Assembly: GCA_900752625.1 (NCBI GenBank)
Contig: CAADWC010000004.1
Coordinates: forward strand, 1-6,979
DNA length: 6,979 nt
Reading direction: 5' to 3'
From: Oscillospiraceae bacterium
GTDB lineage: Bacteria > Bacillota > Clostridia > Oscillospirales > Ruminococcaceae
In this document: piece after piece, positions 1-4,566 of the stretch
How the letters are laid out: every line of letters starts with the position of its first letter
Numbering within the stretch: the stretch's first letter is position 1
Program-made: the position numbers and the translations under genes
Notes under the pieces: generated by a model
What the model saw: only the letters and a program-made list of their open reading frames with translations
Database searches by the model: none
Told to the model about the DNA's origin: nothing

Positions 1-12
1 ATGTTTTAATTT

Positions 13-31
13 ACGGCAGTCAGCCGTTTTT
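13..31 (+). terminator. Weak Rho-independent terminator candidate at left edge
   Basis: ACGGC (13-17) pairs with GCCGT (23-27) across the loop AGTCA, and five T residues run through 27-31. The geometry fits an intrinsic terminator read on the plus strand, which would end a plus-strand gene lying to the left of the window. The stem is only 5 bp, so this could be fortuitous; on the minus strand the hairpin is not followed by a T-run. Confidence 0.35.
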
Positions 32-80
32 AAGTAAACTCATCATATCGTGCAATGAAGCGATTAACCTATTGCTAAAT

Positions 81-112
81 ATTATAATACATAATTTTCG
101 TAAACTTTTCAA
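81..112 (-). promoter_or_regulatory. Possible leftward sigma-A-type promoter
   Basis: Read on the minus strand, TTGAAA (forward 107-112) is followed after 17 bases by TATTAT (forward 84-89), which overlaps a TATAAT (forward 81-86). Spacing is ideal and both boxes are close to consensus. However, no open frame of useful length follows within the 80 bases left in the window, and such matches are common in AT-rich DNA. If real, it would direct transcription off the left edge, or antisense to the end of an upstream plus-strand gene. Confidence 0.3.
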
Positions 113-271
113 GATACTATTTAACCAAATTATTATCTGATAAATCGTTTACATTGCACAAAAAAACTACAGATTTAATGATCAAGGGTTAAAAGATTTG
201 CAAAAATTAATATTATATACCTTAAATATCGAAAATGCTTTAAGTAAATTTTCGTAGCCGGATAAGTCTGA

Positions 272-436
272 TTATACCGTATAAAACGCCTGAACGCTTT
301 TTTTCAACGTGCCTTTGTTTATATTTTTTATCGCTTTATTGAGCCATGCGTTCAGATTAAAGTCGACTCTGACCATAAATTTTTCAGGGCGGTGTCTTAA
401 ACAATATTGTTCCGAAAAATTTGTGCAAAATGCCAT
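272..436 (-). CDS. Doubtful small ORF, 54 residues, unknown
   Basis: A minus-strand frame opens at an ATG (complement of 434-436) and stops at TAA (complement of 272-274). It would encode 54 residues ending in ...KKSVQAFYTV, with an internal ATG at 374-376 giving a 34-residue version. The stretch is somewhat less AT-rich than its flanks and the C-terminal half reads as a basic amphipathic peptide. Against it: no purine-rich ribosome binding site precedes either ATG, no promoter is clear, and a frame this long is not exceptional by chance. It could be a small gene, the remnant of a lost gene, or nothing. I do not recognise it. Confidence 0.2.
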   Translation of the reverse strand: MAFCTNFSEQYCLRHRPEKFMVRVDFNLNAWLNKAIKNINKGTLKKSVQAFYTV

Positions 437-446
437 GTATTTGGAT

Positions 447-483
447 TTGCATTTTTGATTTATATGTTGTATAATTATATAAT
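447..483 (+). promoter_or_regulatory. Two overlapping sigma-A-type promoters for the MraY-like gene
   Basis: TTGCAT (447-452) and TATAAT (470-475) are separated by exactly 17 bases. TTGATT (455-460) and a second TATAAT (478-483) are also separated by 17 bases, so the two promoters are offset by 8 bases. A third TATAAT lies at 483-488 without a matching -35. Start sites would fall near 482 and 490, giving a leader of roughly 65-75 bases before the proposed start at 556. Consensus boxes and spacing make at least one of them credible. Confidence 0.6.
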
Positions 484-555
484 ATAATTGTCAGTATGCT
501 TTTATGACGGCAGTTAAATGCAGCGGCAGGGTTTCCGCGCATCTGAAAGGATTGA

Positions 556-1515
556 TTGTTTTTTATGCTGATAAATCTTATGAGTGGCGGGAATTTTTTC
601 AGACTTGCTCTTATGATAACGGTGCTTGGAACGTTTTTTATTGCTTTTTTTGCGCTGAAGTATTTTATGCGCATGCTCCCCAAGGATCAGGGGCGTCAGT
701 TTGCGGTAAACGGCGCATTGTCTGAGGGGAAGCCGAGAGGCGCCGGAATTATTATGATAACTGCGTTTACGCTGTGCGCTGCGCTGTTTGTTCCTCTGAA
801 CGCCGAGCTGCTGATATATCTGATACTGGTCTACGCTGCAATGCTTACTGGATTTCTTGACGACGCCGCTGAAAAACCATGGGGTGAGTTGAAAAAAGGA
901 CTTTTGGATTTTATAATTGCAGTCGGAATTTCTGCAAACTATATATATCATAACGGAACGGAGATAACTATTTTCGGTCGCAGCTTTGAAATGCCTGCGG
1001 CGGTTTTCGGAATATTGGGAGTAATTCTCGTATGGGCAAGCATTAACGTAACCAACTGTTCCGACGGGGTAGACGGGCTGTGCGGCTCGCTCTTCTGCGT
1101 GTCTCTTTACTCCTTTATGGCGGTTTCAATGGCTGCGGATTTCAGGCTTGTATGCGTTGTAATGCTGGTAACGGCATTTGCGTATCTTTGGTTCAATTGC
1201 TCTCCCAGCAGACTGCTTATGGGAGATGCGGGCTCCAGAGCAATGGGAGTTTTTCTTGCAGTATGCGCGCTCAAGACGGGAAGACCTCTGATGTTTATTC
1301 CGCTTTGCATAGTTCTTATAATCGACGGCGGTCTTGGACTGCTCAAGCTTTCATGCAGGCGGTTCCTCGGGATGAAGAATTTTATGGAGAACATACGGAC
1401 TCCGATTCACGACCATATGAGAAAAAACAAAGGCTGGTCGGATACTCAGGTCGTATTTAGATTTACGCTTGCGCAGATAGTTGTTTCGCTTGCGGCTCTT
1501 TATTTCTTTGCATGA
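556..1515 (+). CDS. MraY-family phospho-sugar:polyprenyl-phosphate transferase, divergent
   Basis: This is an integral-membrane protein of 319 residues with about nine or ten hydrophobic segments, the size and topology of MraY/WecA enzymes. These move a phospho-sugar from a UDP-sugar to undecaprenyl phosphate on the cytoplasmic face. Family motifs appear in order: the Asp pair D102-D103 after segment GFL, NxxNxxDGxDGL at 164-175, MGDAGS at 222-227 (catalytic-type D224), and PIHDHM...GW.DTQVVFRF at 283-303. The last matches the MraY signature PIHHHxE..GW.E.QVV.RF better than WecA. Two motifs deviate: the triple His is H285-D286-H287, and the usual PTMGG near residue 60 is PRGAG. No mur or dcw genes are nearby, so it may be a second MraY-like enzyme with another sugar substrate rather than the peptidoglycan MraY. 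The start is TTG with AAAGGA (546-551) close upstream; ATG at 565 or 580 is possible. Family certain, substrate not. Confidence 0.85.
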   Translation: MFFMLINLMSGGNFFRLALMITVLGTFFIAFFALKYFMRMLPKDQGRQFAVNGALSEGKPRGAGIIMITAFTLCAALFVPLNAELLIYLILVYAAMLTGFLDDAAEKPWGELKKGLLDFIIAVGISANYIYHNGTEITIFGRSFEMPAAVFGILGVILVWASINVTNCSDGVDGLCGSLFCVSLYSFMAVSMAADFRLVCVVMLVTAFAYLWFNCSPSRLLMGDAGSRAMGVFLAVCALKTGRPLMFIPLCIVLIIDGGLGLLKLSCRRFLGMKNFMENIRTPIHDHMRKNKGWSDTQVVFRFTLAQIVVSLAALYFFA

Positions 1516-1556
1516 CGGTCTGAAAAGTCGGTTATAAATCTGTTGGATAATCTGTG

Positions 1557-1579
1557 AAACACCGTATCAGCGGTGTTTT
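1557..1579 (+). terminator. Rho-independent terminator after the MraY-like gene
   Basis: AAACACCG (1557-1564) pairs perfectly over 8 bp with CGGTGTTT (1571-1578), with a 6-base loop TATCAG, and the T-run 1576-1579 follows, then G and further T-rich sequence. It begins 41 bases after the stop codon, so the MraY-like gene probably forms its own transcript. The T-tail is short, so read-through into the flippase-like gene is possible. Confidence 0.65.
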
Positions 1580-1620
1580 GTCGTTATGCTCTGCCGATTT
1601 TTGCTTGACAGCATTCTTTT

Positions 1621-1646
1621 CTGTTATCCGGTATTTTGCCGGACAG
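1621..1646 (+). other. Hairpin in the leader of the flippase-like gene
   Basis: TCCGG (1627-1631) pairs with CCGGA (1639-1643) over the loop TATTTTG, and CTG (1621-1623) can pair with CAG (1644-1646) across a TTA bulge. No T-run follows on either strand, so it is not an intrinsic terminator. It lies in the roughly 180 bases between the terminator and the next start codon. Function unknown; it could be chance pairing. Confidence 0.3.
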
Positions 1647-1759
1647 GCTTAATGTTTGCTGTGAGGATTTTTGGATGATAGATCAGAATAGTATGTGTAA
1701 AGCAAAAGAATAATCCGTAACATAAAGATGAGTGCGGGAAATGAAACGGGGTAGAAAGA

Positions 1760-2797
1760 TTGAAGAAAACACTGAGCTATGCTATTAATATTCTTTTTAT
1801 TGCGGTCATAGGGTATCTTACCTTCAGACTGCTGTTCGGAGATACAGAAATTGAAGTAATACTTGCAGATCTGCACCGTGCAGATAAAATATGGCTTGCG
1901 GCGGGGATCCTGTGCGTATTCTTTTTTGTCAGCGGCGAATCGGTCATTATAAAATATATGCTTACGATGTTCGGCGACGGAACTCCTTTTTACAGGTGCC
2001 TTAAATATAGCTTTATAGGCTTTTTCTTCAGTTGCATAACTCCTTCGTCCTCCGGCGGCCAGCCCGCGCAGGTTTTCTATATGAAAAAGGACGGAATAAA
2101 GATAGGGTATTCGTCGCTTATAATGCTGGTGGTCACAGTCGCCTATAAGGCGGTGCTGGTTATATTCGGTGTTGTTTTTTTCATTTTCAAGTACAGCTTT
2201 GTCGTTAAACATGTGGGAAGTTGGATGTGGCTTTTAGCAGTGGGCTTTCTTCTTAATATAGCGTATATTGCAGGTCTTGTGTTTATTTTTTTCAGACCTC
2301 TGTGGGCAAAAGCCGCGGGAATAAGGATAGCTGGATTTCTGTGCCGGATACATGTGCTGAAGCAGAAAAATCTAGCAAAATATACCGACAAAATAGAACG
2401 TATCTGCAATAACTATATGAACGGAGCCGAGTATATAAACGGCAATGTACGGGCTGTTCTCAATATATTTCTGATAACGGCAGTGCAGAGACTTTTTCTG
2501 CTTGCGGTTACATATGTTGTATACAGATCATACGGGCTTTCCGGAACAAGCTTTATCGGGATCGTTGCCATACAGACTATGATAGCGATCACGGTTGAAA
2601 TGCTTCCGCTGCCGGGAGCCGCAGGAATAACCGAGGCCTGCTTTATAGTAATGTTTACCGGTATATTTACAGATGAGTATGTGCGTTCGGCCATGCTGCT
2701 CAGCAGAGGTCTGAGCTTTTACTTGCTTCTTGTGATGAGCGCGGCGGTTACGTTAGTGGCGCATATTCTGTGCATGAGAAAAAGTTCGGCCCAATGA
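1760..2797 (+). CDS. Flippase-like membrane protein (LPG-synthase-TM / YbhN family)
   Basis: This 345-residue polytopic membrane protein belongs to the family formed by the transmembrane flippase half of MprF (lysylphosphatidylglycerol synthase) and its stand-alone relatives (YbhN/UPF0104). Diagnostic segments are FFSCITPSSSGGQP at about 89-102 and MLPLPGAAGITEA at 281-293; hydrophobic stretches cover roughly 5-25, 43-65, 117-145, 155-180, 236-257, 262-280 and 312-337. It ends after the membrane part, so the cytosolic aminoacyl-transfer domain of full MprF (about 840 residues) is absent and it should not be called a lysyl-PG synthase. The start is TTG with GGGG (1748-1751) eight bases upstream; the next in-frame Met (residue 67) would lose the first two membrane segments. 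Pss follows 60 bases downstream, so a role in moving an aminophospholipid or a lipid-linked intermediate across the membrane is inferred. Actual substrate is unknown. Confidence 0.85.
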   Translation: MKKTLSYAINILFIAVIGYLTFRLLFGDTEIEVILADLHRADKIWLAAGILCVFFFVSGESVIIKYMLTMFGDGTPFYRCLKYSFIGFFFSCITPSSSGGQPAQVFYMKKDGIKIGYSSLIMLVVTVAYKAVLVIFGVVFFIFKYSFVVKHVGSWMWLLAVGFLLNIAYIAGLVFIFFRPLWAKAAGIRIAGFLCRIHVLKQKNLAKYTDKIERICNNYMNGAEYINGNVRAVLNIFLITAVQRLFLLAVTYVVYRSYGLSGTSFIGIVAIQTMIAITVEMLPLPGAAGITEACFIVMFTGIFTDEYVRSAMLLSRGLSFYLLLVMSAAVTLVAHILCMRKSSAQ

Positions 2798-2803
2798 TAT
2801 AAT
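2795..2803 (+). promoter_or_regulatory. Possible extended -10 promoter ahead of pssA
   Basis: TGATATAAT reads as an extended -10 element (TGn-TATAAT) and overlaps the stop codon of the flippase-like gene. No good -35 box lies 17 bases upstream (2775-2780 is TGAGAA), which extended -10 promoters can tolerate. It would give pssA a start site about 48 bases before its ATG, in addition to read-through from upstream. Tentative. Confidence 0.3.
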
Positions 2804-2844
2804 AAGGATATATTAGGATCGGCGGAGGAAACCGCTTAAAAAAT

Positions 2845-2850
2845 AAGGAG
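2845..2850 (+). promoter_or_regulatory. Strong ribosome binding site of pssA
   Basis: AAGGAG sits seven bases before the ATG at 2858 and fixes that start. A small GC hairpin, GCGG (2822-2825) with CCGC (2832-2835), lies just upstream and leaves the site free. Confidence 0.8.
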
Positions 2851-2857
2851 TTTTAAA

Positions 2858-3487
2858 ATGATAGGATTTTATAATTATTCCGTAATTCTGACGTATATAG
2901 GACTTGCGTCGTCGGTTTTCGGTATAACGCAGATTTTTGAAGGGCATGATGCCATTGCCTTTCTTTGTCTGCTGCTTTCGGGAATATGCGATTTGTTTGA
3001 CGGAAAGATTGCGCGCTCGATGAAAAATCGGACGGATCACGAAAAGGTGTTCGGGATTCAGATTGATTCACTCTGCGATTTGGTGTGCTTCGGCGTTTTT
3101 CCCGCGGTGATAGGCTATCATTACGGCTTTAACCACGGTCTGGGACTTATCTCCGCTATCATGATCGTTCTGGGAGCCGTTATAAGGCTTGGATATTTCA
3201 ACGTTAGGGAAGAGGAGCGCCAGCGTCAGACCAGCGAGCTTAGAAAGCAGTATCAGGGGCTTCCTGTAACAACAGTAGCTATAATTCTTCCGCTGCTGTA
3301 TCTGGGACGGCAGAACATTCCGCCGCGATATTTTCCTGTTGTTTTTCAGAGCTTTATGATACTTATTTCGATATTGTTCGTGCTTAATATAAACGTCAGA
3401 AAGCTGTCAATTAAGGGAATACTGATTCTGTTCACAATGGGAGCGATAATACTTATAGGATATCTGAAATTCAATCATATAATTTAG
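2858..3487 (+). CDS. pssA: CDP-diacylglycerol--serine O-phosphatidyltransferase (phosphatidylserine synthase)
   Basis: This is a membrane enzyme of the CDP-alcohol phosphatidyltransferase family, 209 residues with about six or seven hydrophobic segments. It condenses CDP-diacylglycerol with L-serine to give phosphatidylserine and CMP. The metal-binding signature D-x2-D-G-x2-A-R...G-x3-D-x3-D is complete: D45, D48-G49, A52-R53, G66, D70 and D74. Between R53 and G66 there are 12 residues, whereas the family usually has 8 or 9, so a short insertion (around NRTDHE) lies inside the signature. The following DSLCDLVCFGVFPA and the later YFNVREEE...YQGLP (113-136) are PssA hallmarks and argue against phosphatidylglycerol-phosphate or cardiolipin synthase. 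It is followed by a terminator and then by psd, which uses its product. The identity is strong from motifs plus partner gene; serine specificity is inferred. Confidence 0.92.
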   Translation: MIGFYNYSVILTYIGLASSVFGITQIFEGHDAIAFLCLLLSGICDLFDGKIARSMKNRTDHEKVFGIQIDSLCDLVCFGVFPAVIGYHYGFNHGLGLISAIMIVLGAVIRLGYFNVREEERQRQTSELRKQYQGLPVTTVAIILPLLYLGRQNIPPRYFPVVFQSFMILISILFVLNINVRKLSIKGILILFTMGAIILIGYLKFNHII

Positions 3488-3532
3488 CAAACGATCGTTA
3501 AGGCATTTGTATTAGTCCGCCTGCTGTCAGGG

Positions 3533-3556
3533 AAACAGGACGTTATCCTGTTTTTT
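3533..3556 (+). terminator. Rho-independent terminator after pssA
   Basis: AAACAGGA (3533-3540) pairs perfectly with TCCTGTTT (3546-3553) around the 5-base loop CGTTA, and six T residues run from 3551 to 3556. It starts 45 bases after the pssA stop codon. This is the best terminator in the window and separates pssA from psd transcriptionally. Confidence 0.85.
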
Positions 3557-3600
3557 ACGGTGAAAGCAGGGAAATGCGAAAGCCATAAATAATAAAATGT

Positions 3601-3614
3601 GCAATCAGGATTGC
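3601..3614. promoter_or_regulatory. Operator-like 14-bp dyad upstream of psd
   Basis: GCAATC and GATTGC form a perfect inverted repeat with a 2-base centre (AG). It lies after the pssA terminator and just before or over the -35 area of the putative psd promoter, where a dimeric regulator would act. No regulator gene is in the window and no T-run follows, so it is not a terminator. Identification as an operator is inference. Confidence 0.35.
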
Positions 3615-3642
3615 TTTGGAGTTTTATAATCGGATATATAAT
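3615..3642 (+). promoter_or_regulatory. Putative promoter of the psd-pulA operon
   Basis: Two TATAAT boxes occur at 3625-3630 and 3637-3642. The second is preceded after 16 bases by TTTGGA (3615-3620), or after 15 by TTGGAG, both imperfect -35 boxes. Position after the terminator and 22 bases before the psd Shine-Dalgarno makes a promoter here very likely, but which -10 box is used cannot be told from sequence. Confidence 0.5.
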
Positions 3643-3663
3643 TTAGTTTAAGGAGGCGCAGCA

Positions 3664-4542
3664 GTGAAATACCGCGACAGAACGGGAAACGAATACGAGA
3701 AGACAACGAAACAGGACGAATTTCTTGCCGAAGCTTATTCTTCGGCTGTCGGCAGAGGGCTGATGAAATTTCTCTCTTTACCGCTGTTTTCAAAATGTGC
3801 GGGAGTTATTCTTTCAAGCAGGCTTTCCGCCGGAGCGGCGCTTACCTTTGCTGAGAAAAATAATATAGATATGTCAGAGTATGAGGAGAGAATGTATTCC
3901 TCATTTAATGATTTTTTTACCAGAAAGCTCAAGCCCGGAAAGCGCTGGATAACAACCGACGACAGTGTTCTTATTTCGCCCTGCGACGGCAAAGTTTCAG
4001 CGTATGAGATAACCGGTTCGGATATGTTTGTTGTAAAAAATTCGGTATATACTGTAGATTCCCTGCTTCGTGACAGTAAGCTTGCGAAGAGGTACAACGG
4101 GGGAACTGCGCTTATAATACGACTTTCGGTTGACGATTATCACCGTTACTGCTACTGCGCAGACGGAGTTAAAAGCCGCAACAGGCGGATAGAGGGAATG
4201 CTGTATACCGTCAATCCTGTTATAAACCGTCATGTTGCCGTATACAAGGAAAATTCCAGAGAATATTGCATGATAAGAACCAAGCGCTTCGGAGATATTA
4301 TTCAGATGGAAGTGGGGGCGACTATGGTGGGCAGGATCGCCAACGTTCACCCCGAGGCAGGAAAATCCGTTTCAAGAGGCGAGGAAAAAGGCTTTTTTGA
4401 ATTCGGCGGTTCAACGATAATTCTTCTTATTCAGAAGGATAAGGTGAATGTATGCAAGGATCTTATATTAAATACCCGGCAGGGCTTTGAAACTAAAGTC
4501 CGTCTGGGAGAAATGCTTGGCGTATCGGTTGAAAATATATGA
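3664..4542 (+). CDS. psd: Phosphatidylserine decarboxylase proenzyme
   Basis: Psd converts phosphatidylserine to phosphatidylethanolamine at the inner face of the membrane. It is made as a proenzyme that cuts itself and turns a Ser into the pyruvoyl cofactor. The 292-residue product has the family's features in order: FNDFFTRKLKP at 81-91, PCDGK with D108 (equivalent of E. coli Asp90), DDYHRY with H160, VGATMVG at 217-223, and the cleavage site G248-G249-S250-T251. Cleavage before S250 would give an alpha chain of 43 residues. Where E. coli has DYHRVH, this protein has DYHRYC, so the second His is C163. The start is GTG, with AGGAGG (3651-3656) seven bases upstream. It lies one gene after pssA, its substrate supplier, but behind its own promoter, and leads an operon with pulA. 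Identity is very secure. Confidence 0.95.
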   Translation: MKYRDRTGNEYEKTTKQDEFLAEAYSSAVGRGLMKFLSLPLFSKCAGVILSSRLSAGAALTFAEKNNIDMSEYEERMYSSFNDFFTRKLKPGKRWITTDDSVLISPCDGKVSAYEITGSDMFVVKNSVYTVDSLLRDSKLAKRYNGGTALIIRLSVDDYHRYCYCADGVKSRNRRIEGMLYTVNPVINRHVAVYKENSREYCMIRTKRFGDIIQMEVGATMVGRIANVHPEAGKSVSRGEEKGFFEFGGSTIILLIQKDKVNVCKDLILNTRQGFETKVRLGEMLGVSVENI

Positions 4543-4566
4543 ATATAATTACAAGGGGCAGAGCAG

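Larger units (their letters stand above)
1..446. other. AT-rich intergenic region without a convincing gene
   Basis: This stretch is markedly richer in A and T than the genes to its right and is broken by stop codons in all plus-strand frames. I see no tRNA, rRNA, riboswitch or repeat array in it. What it does hold is a short U-tailed hairpin near the left edge, a possible leftward promoter around 81-112, and one doubtful 54-codon minus-strand frame (272-436); these are listed separately. It most likely separates an upstream gene outside the window from the MraY-like gene that starts near 556. Confidence 0.7.

Noticed and set aside
290..355. Inverted repeat CTGAACGC (290-297) / GCGTTCAG (348-355)
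   Set aside because: Eight-base arms separated by 50 bases are expected roughly by chance in a region this size, and the arms do not extend.
504..725. Plus-strand open frame of 73 codons starting before and overlapping the MraY-like gene
   Set aside because: It has no ribosome binding site, most of it lies out of frame inside the well-supported MraY-like gene, and its translation shows no family features.
1605..1610. Perfect TTGACA -35 box between the MraY-like and flippase-like genes
   Set aside because: No acceptable -10 box lies 15-19 bases downstream; the sequence there is the GC stem of the 1621-1646 hairpin.
1649..2212. Long minus-strand open frames antisense to the flippase-like gene and, at 5440-5979, to pulA
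   Set aside because: They mirror strongly supported plus-strand genes, lack ribosome binding sites and give compositionally odd proteins; they are antisense shadows.
1760..2797. Full lysylphosphatidylglycerol synthase (MprF)
   Set aside because: Only the membrane part is present; the C-terminal aminoacyl-transfer domain is missing, and the frame ends cleanly without sign of truncation.
3490..3499. Palindrome AACGATCGTT just after the pssA stop codon
   Set aside because: Ten bases with no spacer, no T-run and no promoter beside it; too short to call an operator.
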